Assembly (NCBI RefSeq): GCF_026646375.1
Contig: NZ_JAIPPU010000003.1
Span: forward strand, 62,001-126,000
DNA: 64,000 bases
Origin: Acetobacterium wieringae
GTDB taxonomy: Bacteria; Bacillota; Clostridia; Eubacteriales; Eubacteriaceae
Direction of reading: 5' to 3'
A model generated the notes under the pieces. It was not told where the DNA came from and ran no database searches. It saw nothing but the letters and a program-made list of their open reading frames with translations. This document shows, piece by piece, positions 42,993 to 52,985 of the stretch (position 1 is its first letter; every line of letters begins with the position of its first letter). The position numbers and the translations under genes are program-made.

Positions 42993-43024
42993 AGAATAAA
43001 TCTAATTTAGAATGGAGAATGAAT

Positions 43025-43426
43025 ATGGCTATCGAATGGACCCCAGCTCTGTCAGTGGGCGTTGACAACATTGACTCACAACATAAAATCTGGTTTGAAA
43101 AGGCAGATCAGCTTTTTGAAGCCGGTAAGACCGGAAAATCCAAAGAAGTTATTGCGCAAATGTTTGATTTTCTTGACGATTATACCAAGCAGCATTTTAA
43201 AGATGAAGAAGCCTATATGGCCAAAATAAACTATCCCGAAATTGAAGAACAAAAAAAATTACACAAGGCGTTTATTGAAGAGCTGGCCAAACTAAAAAAA
43301 GATTATCAAGAATCCGGCGGAAATATCACCCTTATTATCAGTGCAAATCAGATGATTGTAAACTGGCTAACCAAACATATTTCGAATGTTGATAAAAAAA
43401 TAGGCACCTACGCCAAAACGCTATAA
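43025..43426 (+). CDS. Bacteriohemerythrin
   Basis: 133 residues from ATG 43025, seven bases after GGAG. The di-iron ligands of hemerythrin are all visible: WTPALSVGVDNIDSQHKIWF, KQHFKDEEAYM, KKLHKAFIEEL and LTKHISNVDKKIG. Such proteins bind O2 and may buffer or sense oxygen in anaerobes. It stands alone between two minus-strand chemotaxis blocks, with its own promoter and terminator. Confidence 0.93.
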   Translation: MAIEWTPALSVGVDNIDSQHKIWFEKADQLFEAGKTGKSKEVIAQMFDFLDDYTKQHFKDEEAYMAKINYPEIEEQKKLHKAFIEELAKLKKDYQESGGNITLIISANQMIVNWLTKHISNVDKKIGTYAKTL

Positions 43427-43432
43427 ACCATC

Positions 43433-43465
43433 AAACCGCAGTCGTCAGTGATTGCGGTTTTTTTT
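43433..43465 (+). terminator. Terminator of the hemerythrin gene
   Basis: AAACCGCA and TGCGGTTT stem followed by more T, just after the stop codon. Confidence 0.9.
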
Positions 43466-43505
43466 GATCATGTTTTTCAAACAGCGCCCAAACGGGAAAT
43501 CCCAT

Positions 43506-43901
43506 TTAAATAAATCCGATTTTACCTAATACTGCTGTCAATTTTTTCATGTCGAGAGGTTTTGATGCATAGGCATTGCAGTTATAATCAAAGGCGGACT
43601 GAACAACCGGGGTTTCTCCCAGGACGGTGGTCATGATAATTTTGCAGGTTTCATTTTCTGTGATGCCATTCTGTCGTTCCAGATCCCGGATGGTCTTTAA
43701 AACCTGGATGCCATCAATTTTTGGCATCATCACATCCAGACAGATCAGATCATAGGGCTGGCCATCCTGACTGGCCAGGAGATAGGCATCAATGGCTTCC
43801 AGCCCATCTACCACCATATCGCAGTCGCCATAGCGGCTTAAAAATTTGGCAAGGAATTTGCGACTGACCATATCGTCTTCCACAATTAAAATTCGTTTCA
43901 T
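43506..43901 (-). CDS. CheY-like response regulator
   Basis: 131 residues, a single receiver domain: acidic pocket ILIVEDDMVS, phospho-Asp in LICLDVMMPKIDG, Thr in IIMTTVLGE and Lys in ASKPLDMKK. It starts two bases after the stop of the hybrid kinase's C-terminal reading frame, behind GGAG, so it probably belongs to the same operon. It could be the output or a CheY. Confidence 0.88.
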   Translation of the reverse strand: MKRILIVEDDMVSRKFLAKFLSRYGDCDMVVDGLEAIDAYLLASQDGQPYDLICLDVMMPKIDGIQVLKTIRDLERQNGITENETCKIIMTTVLGETPVVQSAFDYNCNAYASKPLDMKKLTAVLGKIGFI

Positions 43902-43902
43902 T

Positions 43903-44793
43903 TCAATTCTCCCCGGCAGCTCCGGCATTCATTTCAAACCAGATTGCTGCAATTTGTTCAAGGTATTCACTGACTGTTCCGATCCGGCTTTTACGGATTT
44001 CTAGTTCCATTTTAAAAACCAGATTTTTTAATTCGTCCGCATTCATTCGTTCAAATATTCCTTTAAGTTGATGGGCAATCACTTCCATTAACTCCAGATT
44101 TTTCTGATCCAACAGCTGATGTAATTGATCAATTCGTTGTGTAACCGCCTCCCGCTCCTGTACAGTTGACTTGGGTGGTTCCATTAAAGCATCTTCTTGC
44201 ATTAGCCGCATTTGCACATCAAAGCTACTGGTCACTAGTGGCACAGATTGATCCTTTGATTGTTGCTTCGTATCCAGATATTTTTTTAGCAGGCTCTGCA
44301 TTTGAATGCGATCTACCGGTTTTGACAGATAGCCATCCATCCCGCTGGCTTTAAATGACGCTTCATCTCCCTTTAGAGCAAAAGCAGTCAGGGCAATAAT
44401 GGGTGTCTTTCGATTAAGTTGGTTTTCCGGTCGATATAAATTCTCATCAGAAGGATTATTTTGTTGCCCACCTCGGATGATTCGGGTTGCTTCGAGCCCA
44501 TCCATCTTTGGCATCTGAATGTCCATTAAAATGAGATCATACTTTTTTTTGGACACTGCGTCAATTCCCGCTACGCCATTGCCCGCCACATCGACAACGG
44601 CACCCATACTTTTAAGCATCTTTGTTACGACAATCTGATTGACCCGGTCATCTTCCACCAGTAGGATCTGCTGTCCAGAAAAACTGGTATCTTCCTGGGG
44701 ATTCCGGGCTGATTGACCTGGTTTTTTAGTTACAATCATCGGCAGAAAAACAGAAAAAGTGCTCCCGACCCCCAATTGACTACTGAAAGTCAC
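43903..44793 (-). CDS. Hybrid kinase C-terminal part: end of the ATPase domain, receiver and HPt
   Basis: 296 residues in the frame following the kinase gene. It opens in mid-domain with FSSQLGVGSTFSVFLP, the last strand of a HATPase domain. Then a receiver (ILLVEDDRVNQIVVTKML, LILMDIQMPKMDGLEATR) and an HPt-like helix with AHQLKG as phospho-His site. One extra base in the G8 run at 44795-44802 would fuse it in frame to the kinase. A GTG start at 44793 overlaps the kinase stop by four bases, so separate translation is conceivable but would give a partial ATPase fold. Confidence 0.8.
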   Translation of the reverse strand: MTFSSQLGVGSTFSVFLPMIVTKKPGQSARNPQEDTSFSGQQILLVEDDRVNQIVVTKMLKSMGAVVDVAGNGVAGIDAVSKKKYDLILMDIQMPKMDGLEATRIIRGGQQNNPSDENLYRPENQLNRKTPIIALTAFALKGDEASFKASGMDGYLSKPVDRIQMQSLLKKYLDTKQQSKDQSVPLVTSSFDVQMRLMQEDALMEPPKSTVQEREAVTQRIDQLHQLLDQKNLELMEVIAHQLKGIFERMNADELKNLVFKMELEIRKSRIGTVSEYLEQIAAIWFEMNAGAAGEN

Positions 44794-47069
44794 ACCCCCC
44801 CCATCATTTCCAAGAGTTGTTTGGTGATCACCAGACCCAAACCGGTTCCCCCGTATTCCCGGGTATAGGAACCGTCAATTTGGGTAAAGCTCTTGAAAAG
44901 CATGGAATAGTCTTTTACGTCAATGCCGATCCCGGTGTCAGCGATGGCAATTTTTTGAATAATTTCATCGCTCTTTTCGGGAACTGTCTCCTGACTGACT
45001 GTGATTTTTACCGAGCCGATATTGGTAAATTTGATGGCATTACTGAGCAAATTATTGATAATCTGTTTAAGGCGAATGCTGTCACCGATGACAAAATTTG
45101 AAATGATGCTGTGATAGTCAACCGATAACTCAAGGCCCTTTTCCAGGGCATGTTTTTTATGGGATTTAACCGTCGATTCGATCAGATCCATGAGATTAAA
45201 ACTCATAGGATTAATCATCAGCTTTCCGGCTTCCATTTTGGCAAAATCAAGAATGTCGTTGATAATCCCAATCAGTGAGCTGACACAGACCTTGGCAGTC
45301 TGCAGATTATCCTGCTGCTCTTCGGTCAGCGGTTCCAGAGCGGTCAGATCAATCATCCCAACAATTCCATTGAGTGGTGTTCGTATTTCGTGGCTCATGT
45401 TGGCCAGAAACTCGCTTTTGGCCCGATTGGCTTCTTCGGATCGGGCAATGGCCTGTTTAAGTTTGATTTCGGTTTTTTTCTTGCTGTCCATGTCGGATGA
45501 TAGCACCGCAATATAGCCAGCTTCAGGGCTATATATGGAAGCTTCCACCCATTTTTTTAGCCGGATCATATAGTATTCTTCCAGTTGGATGTTTTCCCCT
45601 CGACTGAGAACCGCCTGAAAGCGATTGAACAAACCCTGACTTTCTTCGGTTTCCAGAAACCCCATTTCCGATAATTTATGGCCGATAACCTCGTTCCGCT
45701 TGATGCCAAAGAGTCTTTCTGTGGCCAGATTCATTTCCACCAGTTCGGCATCAACCAGATTTCGACCTTCATCATATAGCGCTTTAAAATAGGAAATACT
45801 ACTATCCATATATTTAAACAACGAGTAGTATTTCTTCTGACTTTTAATAAACAACTCTTCGGCAGAGCGTTCGTCATGAATATCCAGAAACATCCCAATC
45901 ATGCCAGCATAGTCCTGATTTTTGCCATAAAAAGGCCGACCCATTCCCCGGAAGGTGCGATAGGTATTGTTGGGGGACAATAATTCCAGCTCCATATTGA
46001 AGTTGGATTGTTCTTCCAGCGAATCTTTGAGAATCTCGATAAAGCGAGTCTGATCCGCTTTTTTCATATGACTCTGAATATCTTCCATAAAAGATTCCCG
46101 GGCAATGTTCATAAAGGCTTTAAAGGTCTGATTGATGAAATCGCAGCGATGATCGTGGTCGATCCTAAAAATCATTACGGGCAAGCTGTCTAATATAGAA
46201 AGGCTGGACTCCCGGGCTTCCTTTAAACCTTTTTCATAGTATACCTGCTCAGTGATATCATCTAGTGTAATAATATACTCAGCGTGATTGGAGGTGACAA
46301 TTGGCAGCACATTAAGGTTAATATAACGTATTTCCTCGCTGGCCTGGTGGAAGAAATTAACTTTAATGGACTTATCGCGCACCATGGTTTTGTCAGTAAT
46401 GGCCTGGTTGATAGTCCGTCGAAACTGACAGTTGCTACAATTTAATGAGTAGCCACAGCCACCGCTGACACTAAATACGCAGCCTAAAGCATCGCCAAAG
46501 GCTTTCCCGGTGACCTGGCGTTCCTCCAGCATAAAGGTTTTGAGAAAGGCCTGGTTCACCCGGGTGATTGATTGTTCTTCATCAATTACCAGCATACTGG
46601 TTGGTAACAGATCAAACATCATTTTAAGATTGTTACGCTCTTTTTTGATGGTTTTTTCAGCATCAATAATCCGGGAAATATCCCTAAAGACCACAACCTT
46701 CCCCAGATAGTCTCCCACTTCTGACAGCAGTGGTGACAAATGCGCCGACAAATAACTTTTATGGCCGTCTGGTCGGATATAATAGCTGCGTCGGGGCAAT
46801 CCCACAGCTGTCATGACTTGATTATTTCCACCAGATTCCCAAAATTGAATCGGTTCCTGTTGACCATCCCGATACAGACACAATACGTCATTTAGTGATT
46901 TGCCCAGAACGTCTGACAGTCGCCGCCCCAGTATTCTTAGCGCTTCAGCATTGGCAAAGTCCAGCCGATTATCCAAATCACAGGTCAAGATCGCATCACC
47001 GGCACTATTTAGGGTTGACACCAACCATGCTTTATCCTTGTTTTTGAGATGCAGTCTCATTTCATCCAT
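44790..47069 (-). CDS. Multi-PAS sensor histidine kinase, interrupted at a G8 tract
   Basis: 759 residues, no obvious membrane segment. About four PAS domains (for example ILTCDLDNRLDFANAEALRI and FRIDHDHRCDFINQTF, and a Cys-rich loop GCGYSLNCSNC) lead to the H-box MSHEIRTPLNGIVG and ATPase motifs NNLLSNAIKFT, DTGIGI and GGTGLGLVITKQLLEMMGG. The frame then ends at once in TGA. The rest of the ATPase domain continues in another frame. It sits in the chemotaxis operon behind the MCP gene. Confidence 0.85.
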   Translation of the reverse strand: MDEMRLHLKNKDKAWLVSTLNSAGDAILTCDLDNRLDFANAEALRILGRRLSDVLGKSLNDVLCLYRDGQQEPIQFWESGGNNQVMTAVGLPRRSYYIRPDGHKSYLSAHLSPLLSEVGDYLGKVVVFRDISRIIDAEKTIKKERNNLKMMFDLLPTSMLVIDEEQSITRVNQAFLKTFMLEERQVTGKAFGDALGCVFSVSGGCGYSLNCSNCQFRRTINQAITDKTMVRDKSIKVNFFHQASEEIRYINLNVLPIVTSNHAEYIITLDDITEQVYYEKGLKEARESSLSILDSLPVMIFRIDHDHRCDFINQTFKAFMNIARESFMEDIQSHMKKADQTRFIEILKDSLEEQSNFNMELELLSPNNTYRTFRGMGRPFYGKNQDYAGMIGMFLDIHDERSAEELFIKSQKKYYSLFKYMDSSISYFKALYDEGRNLVDAELVEMNLATERLFGIKRNEVIGHKLSEMGFLETEESQGLFNRFQAVLSRGENIQLEEYYMIRLKKWVEASIYSPEAGYIAVLSSDMDSKKKTEIKLKQAIARSEEANRAKSEFLANMSHEIRTPLNGIVGMIDLTALEPLTEEQQDNLQTAKVCVSSLIGIINDILDFAKMEAGKLMINPMSFNLMDLIESTVKSHKKHALEKGLELSVDYHSIISNFVIGDSIRLKQIINNLLSNAIKFTNIGSVKITVSQETVPEKSDEIIQKIAIADTGIGIDVKDYSMLFKSFTQIDGSYTREYGGTGLGLVITKQLLEMMGGV
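44795..44802 (-). repeat. Poly-G tract of eight at the kinase frameshift
   Basis: Eight C on the plus strand (G8 in the gene). With nine G the frames fuse as MMGG-GVTFSSQLGVGSTF, which aligns without gaps to intact kinases. Slippage here would switch the protein on or off; a sequencing error gives the same picture. Confidence 0.8.
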
Positions 47070-47124
47070 CTGATTACTCCGTCACATTTTTTCTGAAGTC
47101 ATAGCCAAATCCAGTGGCTGACTG

Positions 47125-48849
47125 TCAGTATTTACCATACTCATCGTCACTAAGGATGATGGTTTGAGGAACCGGTGTATGGTTACTCTGACCCGATCTC
47201 TTTTTAACCGACTGGCGGTTTTGTTTTTTCATGGTTTCGAACATCCGCATCATTTCCGGACTGATATTTTCATAGCTGGCCGCACCCATGAAGCCGCCCC
47301 GTTTTAGTTTAAATCGATCCACCTGTTGTTTTAGAAGTTCTGCCTGACTGGCCAATTCTTCGCTGGCGGCAGCCGTTTCCTGAGAAGTCGCCGAGGTACC
47401 CTGAACAACATTGGCAATCTGGGTAATGCCCTGATTGATTTGTTCCACACCAATCGCCTGTTCATTGGAGGCCACTGAAATATTATTAATCAACCCGTAG
47501 ACCTGTTCTATGGAATCCACAATCGAGACCAGGGCTGCAGCCGTTTCATTGGCTATTTTAGTACCACCTTCCACCTTTTTGATGGAACCTTCAATCAGTG
47601 CTGTGGTTTCCTTGGCAGCGCTGGCGGATCGGGCCGCCAGATTTCTAACTTCTACAGCGACGACTGCAAAACCTTTACCATTTTGTCCGGCTTTCGCCGC
47701 TTCAACTGCCGCATTCAGAGCCAGAATATTGGTCTGGAAGGCGATTTCATCAATTACTTTGATAATCTTGGAAATATTATTGGATGATTCGCTGATGTCT
47801 TCCATGGAGCCCAGCATTTGTTGCATCCGGCTGTTTCCCTGGTTGGCATTTTCTTTGGTATTTTCAGCCAGCTGATTAGCCTGCTCGGCGTTTTCGGCGT
47901 TGAGCCGAGTCTGATCGGCGATCTGTTCAATCGATGCCGTCAGTTCTTCAATCGAAGAAGCTTGCTCCGTGGCACCCTGAGACAGCGAAATGCTGGAGTC
48001 AGAAACCTGCCGGGAGCCTGAGGCGACCTGCTCCGTGGCTTCGTTAATATTAAACATGACCTCATTGATATTGGTGGCCATCCGATTAAAGGCGTTGGCA
48101 AGATCGCCCATTTCATCTTTGGTATTGATATTAATGGCGACATCCAGATCGCCATCGGCCATCCGTTTGGAAGCATCCACCATTTGATGCACTGGCTTTT
48201 TAATGGTAGCGGCAATAAAGATTCCCAGCAAGATCGAAAGTACCATCCCGATGACAATTAAAACAATAGTCATAACAGTTGAGGAACTGGCAATGACGGT
48301 ATTCGCCTCGGCCGTTTCGCCAGCTACTTGAAGTTTGATTTCTATTATACGGGCAAAGTCGCTATCCATCTGGGTAACAGCATTGGCGTAATCGCCATTT
48401 TTCATCAGTGCAATCGCTTCGGTCTGTTTTCCTTGTTTAACCAGGGCAATAATCTCAGTTACAGCTTTGTCCATCTGTTCTTTTTGAGAGAAGAGGCTCT
48501 CCATCAGTTTAACGCCTTCATCAGACACAAGCGTTGTCTGAAAGCTCTTTAAGTTGGTGTCAAACACTGTATTCTGTTCCTGAATACCGGCTTCCAGCCG
48601 GGCGATCTCATCACTGTTTCCAGATAGAATAATGTCCTTAACATTATTACTGATTGTACTTATTGCTTCAGTGATATACAAAAGTTCACCTAATGGCGCA
48701 GTCATTCTTTCGTAAAGATAAGTATCCTGGCGATCCACTGTTCGGATGTTGATGACACCCATTACCCCAATTCCGCCAGCTATCAATGCAACTACAATAA
48801 AACCGAGAATCAACTTTGTACCAATTTTTAGATTATAAAACCATCTCAT
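47125..48849 (-). CDS. Methyl-accepting chemotaxis protein
   Basis: 574 residues from ATG 48849. TM1 lies near the N-terminus ([18 protein letters not shown]), a 4-helix-bundle-like sensor with few charges follows, TM2 near 195-220 ([20 protein letters not shown]), then HAMP and the signalling domain with hairpin tip [20 protein letters not shown]. The start overlaps cheW by 17 bases. The ligand is unknown. GAGAGG seven bases upstream supports the chosen start. Confidence 0.93.
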   Translation of the reverse strand: MRWFYNLKIGTKLILGFIVVALIAGGIGVMGVINIRTVDRQDTYLYERMTAPLGELLYITEAISTISNNVKDIILSGNSDEIARLEAGIQEQNTVFDTNLKSFQTTLVSDEGVKLMESLFSQKEQMDKAVTEIIALVKQGKQTEAIALMKNGDYANAVTQMDSDFARIIEIKLQVAGETAEANTVIASSSTVMTIVLIVIGMVLSILLGIFIAATIKKPVHQMVDASKRMADGDLDVAININTKDEMGDLANAFNRMATNINEVMFNINEATEQVASGSRQVSDSSISLSQGATEQASSIEELTASIEQIADQTRLNAENAEQANQLAENTKENANQGNSRMQQMLGSMEDISESSNNISKIIKVIDEIAFQTNILALNAAVEAAKAGQNGKGFAVVAVEVRNLAARSASAAKETTALIEGSIKKVEGGTKIANETAAALVSIVDSIEQVYGLINNISVASNEQAIGVEQINQGITQIANVVQGTSATSQETAAASEELASQAELLKQQVDRFKLKRGGFMGAASYENISPEMMRMFETMKKQNRQSVKKRSGQSNHTPVPQTIILSDDEYGKY

Positions 48850-49354
48850 CGTTGTACCTCTCATCCTTCTGATTGATTAGAATTTCCACTTCCTGACTAG
48901 ATAATAACTTGTCACAGTCCAGCAGTTGTTTGACCTCATTTCCCACCTTGCCGATGCTCTTAATAAACTGATTGGAAATGCCCGAACTGAGCAATGGTTG
49001 TTCAATAATGTCTGACGCTTCAAATGAAATCACTTCTGAAACACTGTCCACGATCAAACCAACGGTATTTTTTCCGACATCAATCACAATCACACAGGAT
49101 CGTTCATCATAGGCGACAAATTCTTTCTGAAACCGCAGGCGCATATCCATCAATGGAATGATCCGACCCCGAAGGTTAAAAATCCCCCGAACATAGGCCG
49201 GTAGTTCCGGTACTTCAGTAAACGGTAGGATGCCAATAATCTCGGTCACATAACCAATCCATATCCCGTAGTACTCATTCGCCAGCTCAAAGGTTAAATA
49301 CATCCCCTGTTGATCATCGTCCAGATCAAATTCTTCGGTTACTTCTTTTATCAT
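48833..49354 (-). CDS. cheW: Chemotaxis coupling protein CheW
   Basis: 173 residues from ATG 49354 behind [50 protein letters not shown] and [12 protein letters not shown] are the CheW fold. It links receptors to CheA. Located between cheA and the MCP gene in one operon. Confidence 0.93.
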   Translation of the reverse strand: MIKEVTEEFDLDDDQQGMYLTFELANEYYGIWIGYVTEIIGILPFTEVPELPAYVRGIFNLRGRIIPLMDMRLRFQKEFVAYDERSCVIVIDVGKNTVGLIVDSVSEVISFEASDIIEQPLLSSGISNQFIKSIGKVGNEVKQLLDCDKLLSSQEVEILINQKDERYNDEMVL

Positions 49355-49439
49355 CGTATCACTCCTATCAACACATATATTCGGTAATTGTGAAACTGCC
49401 ACAGGTTCTGTAATTTATAGTTAATTTGAGCCATCATGG

Positions 49440-51569
49440 CTATTGAATCCGCAAACCCGTCAGACCGCTGATATCCATGATCAAACTAATACTGCCGTCA
49501 GGCAAAAGGGTACAACCTGCCAGTCCCATAACTTTTTTCATGGTATTGACATAATTGGGGAGCGCTTTAACCACCACCTGTTGTTGCCCCAAAAGTTCAT
49601 CGGCAAATACGCAAATCACCTTTTCGTCCTGTTCCACCATAATCAAAATCCCCTTGGTCAAATCAGTTTCAGCATTTTTTATCTGATAATGCTTGTGGAG
49701 TCGAAGGATCGGGAAGCATTGCCCCCGTACCATTACCATTTCGTTGTTGTCCGGATCCATCATGCAGTCCTTTTGATTGGGCCGGAAGGATTCAGAAATC
49801 GTCGTTATTGGGATTGTATAACGGGACTTACCGACCCGGACATTCATCCCCTCGACAATCGCCAGAGTCAGGGGAATTTTCAGGGTGATGGTGGTGCCCT
49901 GATCTATTTCACTGTCCACCAGCACCGTGCCTCCGATCTCTTCGAGATTTTTGCTGACTACATCCATACCCACGCCCCGTCCGGAAAATTCGGTAATGCT
50001 TTCCTTAGTGGAAAACCCTGGCAGCAAAATCAGTTTGAAAATTTCCCGGTCGCTCATTTCCGCTTCGGGCTTGGTCAGGAGATCGTTTTCCCGGGCTTTT
50101 TTAAGAATGCGTTCCTTGTCAAGACCCCGGCCATCATCCTTTATAACAATCAGCACATCACTACCGACGTTTTTGGCTTCAAGAATGATCCGCCCGGCTT
50201 TTTCTTTACCCTTGGCCAACCGTTCCTGCTCGTTTTCAATGCCATGATCAATGGCATTGCGAATGATATGCATCAGCGGGTCGGAAATATGTTCGATGAT
50301 ATTTTTATCGACTTCGGTTTCTTCGCCATAGAGATCGAGTACCACTTCCCGGTTGAGTTTTTTACACATGTCCCGGACAATCCGGTTCATTTTGACAAAG
50401 GTGGTCGATAGCGGCACCATCCGAATCGACATAACCATGTCCTGAAGCTCCATCGTTATTTTATGAAGCTCAATGGCCGCTTTATGAAAGTTCTCTGATT
50501 GAATAATTTCCACTTCCGGACATTGGGTAACCATCGATTCGGTGATCATCAGTTCCCCCACCAGATTCATCATATTATCCAGTTTGTCCACATTGACACT
50601 GATCATCTTTTGGGTGACACCTCCGCTGCTTCTGGGAGTTTCCTCAGAAGCAGTTTGAATGCTGGTGGGTGATGCCGGTATAGCGAGTTCCTGATCCGGT
50701 AGGACAAAGTTTTCCGGCGGTGCTGTCAAAGCTTGCGGTTGCCTGAATAGATCCAGCTGTTCATCCTCAATTTCCCGAAGTAGAAGTTGCTCCACATAGA
50801 TAATATTTTCAAAATGAGATTTGATTTCTTCATAGCCCAGTTTGGTTGTAAAATAGATTTCGAAACCATTCTCCCGAATATAAGCCGCTGTGTCGGGATT
50901 CTCGGCAATGTCGGCCGGCAAAAAATAAACCTCCTCGGCCAGCTCCGCCAACCCGAAGACCAGCGTGTATGCCCGGATGTTTTCCATCGTGCAGTCGTCT
51001 TCATATTGAATAATCACCTGGTAACAGGAACCCGCAACGCTCCCTTCGGCGTACTCATTCGGAGACGCAGTAGCAGGGGGCTCCGTTTTTTTTTCTTGAG
51101 GGATGTAATACTGCTGTTTTTTTTGCTGGCTCCGGTTTTGGCTATCTTCTTCGCCAAAACTTTGCCGCAAATCGCCTAGAAATACTTTTAAGGATTCAAT
51201 TAGAAAAGCGGGGTCACCGTCGGCGTCATAACTATTGGTTATTTTTTCGATCTCTGCTTTAATAAAATCCACACATGACAATACCAGATCAGAAACTGCT
51301 GAAAAATCCAGATCTGAGGGTTTTTGCTCACGGATATAGAAAAAAATATCCTCCATCGCATGGGCCACCTTTTCGATGTTATCAAACAGCATCATTGCCG
51401 ATGATCCCTTGATGGTATGCATGAATCGAAAGATTTCGCTAACATCATCCGGGGTGAAACCACCGTTTTTTTCACTACAAATGATCACCTGCTCCAGCTG
51501 CTCAAGATTTTGGATCGTTTCAAAAATGTAGACTTCCACCATTGGTTCGTTTTCGAAATTTCTTGTCAC
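49440..51569 (-). CDS. cheA: Chemotaxis histidine kinase CheA
   Basis: About 709 residues. P1: phospho-His in RFMHTIKGSSAMM. A P2-like region follows (CYQVIIQYEDDCTMENIRAY). P3: NVDKLDNMMNLVGELMI. P4: HIIRNAIDHGIEN, DDGRGLD, GRGVGMDVVSKNL. P5: a CheW-like end (VVVKALPNYVNTMKKVMGLA). It phosphorylates CheY and CheB. The start is a GTG; the one at 51569 has GAGGTGA five bases upstream, the one at 51578 adds three residues. A SigD-type promoter lies upstream. Confidence 0.94.
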   Translation of the reverse strand: MTRNFENEPMVEVYIFETIQNLEQLEQVIICSEKNGGFTPDDVSEIFRFMHTIKGSSAMMLFDNIEKVAHAMEDIFFYIREQKPSDLDFSAVSDLVLSCVDFIKAEIEKITNSYDADGDPAFLIESLKVFLGDLRQSFGEEDSQNRSQQKKQQYYIPQEKKTEPPATASPNEYAEGSVAGSCYQVIIQYEDDCTMENIRAYTLVFGLAELAEEVYFLPADIAENPDTAAYIRENGFEIYFTTKLGYEEIKSHFENIIYVEQLLLREIEDEQLDLFRQPQALTAPPENFVLPDQELAIPASPTSIQTASEETPRSSGGVTQKMISVNVDKLDNMMNLVGELMITESMVTQCPEVEIIQSENFHKAAIELHKITMELQDMVMSIRMVPLSTTFVKMNRIVRDMCKKLNREVVLDLYGEETEVDKNIIEHISDPLMHIIRNAIDHGIENEQERLAKGKEKAGRIILEAKNVGSDVLIVIKDDGRGLDKERILKKARENDLLTKPEAEMSDREIFKLILLPGFSTKESITEFSGRGVGMDVVSKNLEEIGGTVLVDSEIDQGTTITLKIPLTLAIVEGMNVRVGKSRYTIPITTISESFRPNQKDCMMDPDNNEMVMVRGQCFPILRLHKHYQIKNAETDLTKGILIMVEQDEKVICVFADELLGQQQVVVKALPNYVNTMKKVMGLAGCTLLPDGSISLIMDISGLTGLRIQ

Positions 51570-51640
51570 ATTTGTCACCTCACGTACTTCGATTTTTCTT
51601 TACCTATCTTTTGTCTACCACACACTAAATTCTTTCGACC

Positions 51641-51667
51641 TGATCGGCTAAAGCATCCACTTTTTTA
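51641..51667 (-). promoter_or_regulatory. SigD (sigma-28)-type promoter of the che operon
   Basis: On the minus strand TAAA (51667-51664), 15 bases, GCCGATCA (51648-51641), against the flagellar consensus TAAA-N15-GCCGATAA. It lies about 70 bases upstream of cheA, suggesting co-regulation with motility. Confidence 0.7.
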
Positions 51668-52017
51668 TAATCTGTTGCAACATCATTACAGATTACCCAA
51701 CTAAGGCCTATTCCCTGTCATTTATACACCGATTTAGTGAATTTAAACAAAAAAATGATTTGCATTTAATATTTTAAACAATTCCGTCTTTTTATCTATT
51801 TTTACTTAAATCAAAAGGCTTGTTCATCATTGAGTATACCTTACACGGTTTCGTAACAAAAAAAGACATTGTCCAACCAGATCCAAACAATCCGGTCGTT
51901 CAACGTCATTAATACAATCGTTTCTTTATTTTAAGGCAATCCCTTGATTGTGTCATAACAACCCAAACATCGCATTAGTTATGTAACATTTATTTTATCA
52001 GCTACTGCAGAAACAGG
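51668..52017. other. AT-rich intergenic region between the che operon and the soluble MCP gene
   Basis: No gene or clear terminator recognised in about 350 bases beyond the SigD-type promoter. Confidence 0.45.
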
Positions 52018-52974
52018 TTAATCTGTGACCAGCTCTGCCAGCATATTCTCCATTTGTTGCAAAAAATCAATGACACTGCAGATAATGCTGGATTTTTTGC
52101 TCATTTTTAGATTAAGTGTGTCGATTTTTTCACCAAACGAATCAACGACCTCTGAAATCGCCCCAAACCCTTCTGCCGCACCATTGATGCGCTCGCTAGT
52201 CGAATCAATGCCGTTAATGATCTGTTTGCTGAAATTCTTAACCTCATCAGTACACTCACTAACTTGGGTAATATTACTTTTTACCGCATTAACTTTGTGC
52301 AGGTTTTCCATACTTGCAGACTTTGACGCTTGGATTTCGATATTGACATCTTTGATACTCTTATACAACGCTTTGACACTGTCATCAATACCATCAACCA
52401 GTTCTTTGGTCGATGTCGATAAAACCCGCATTTGTTGGGCAACTACGGCAAATGCCCGGCCTGCCTCACCAGCCCGCTCAGCTTCTATGGAGGCATTAAA
52501 CGCCAACAGGTTGGACTGCATAGCAATACCATTAATACCGTTGGACATATTTTTAATGTTGGAAAAGTCCTTTTCCAGCTGTTGAAAAAACTCGGCAATG
52601 TTATCAAGTTGATCATAGGTGTGCAAAATATTGTTCGCCAATTCGGTTACATTTGTACCGGTCTGACTAATCATCATATCCGAGTTATCGATAACCGTAT
52701 TAATCTGATTGGCATAGGAGCTGAAGCTTTTAAAATCGTCATTAATATTGGTTGTCATTTCACTGATATTGGTGATTTGCGAATAGGTATTAGCCACATC
52801 ATCCAAATAGTTTGATACTTCCACCTCTTCCTGCATCAGCAATTCGATTTTTTCTTCAATATGCTTGACGCCAAACTGAATGCTCTTTTCCATAGTTTTA
52901 TCACGTTTTTGTATCATAAAGCCAGTTTCATTTATCACTCTGCCGTCCATACAATTCTTATCTAGCACGTTCAT
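52018..52974 (-). CDS. Soluble methyl-accepting chemotaxis-like protein
   Basis: About 318 residues from ATG 52974, behind GAGGTGA. No membrane segment. The C-terminal two thirds are an MCP signalling domain with tip GIAMQSNLLAFNASIEAERAGE and AFAVVAQQMRVLS. The N-terminal part is helical. It follows the FIST gene by about a dozen bases; FIST proteins are often encoded with a soluble receptor that takes the signal to CheA. Confidence 0.87.
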   Translation of the reverse strand: MNVLDKNCMDGRVINETGFMIQKRDKTMEKSIQFGVKHIEEKIELLMQEEVEVSNYLDDVANTYSQITNISEMTTNINDDFKSFSSYANQINTVIDNSDMMISQTGTNVTELANNILHTYDQLDNIAEFFQQLEKDFSNIKNMSNGINGIAMQSNLLAFNASIEAERAGEAGRAFAVVAQQMRVLSTSTKELVDGIDDSVKALYKSIKDVNIEIQASKSASMENLHKVNAVKSNITQVSECTDEVKNFSKQIINGIDSTSERINGAAEGFGAISEVVDSFGEKIDTLNLKMSKKSSIICSVIDFLQQMENMLAELVTD

Positions 52975-52985
52975 CTCTCTCACCT

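Noticed and set aside
49443-50411. A 322-codon open frame on the plus strand opposite cheA
   Set aside because: It lies wholly antisense to well conserved CheA domains, has no recognisable motif and no ribosome binding site; a shadow frame.
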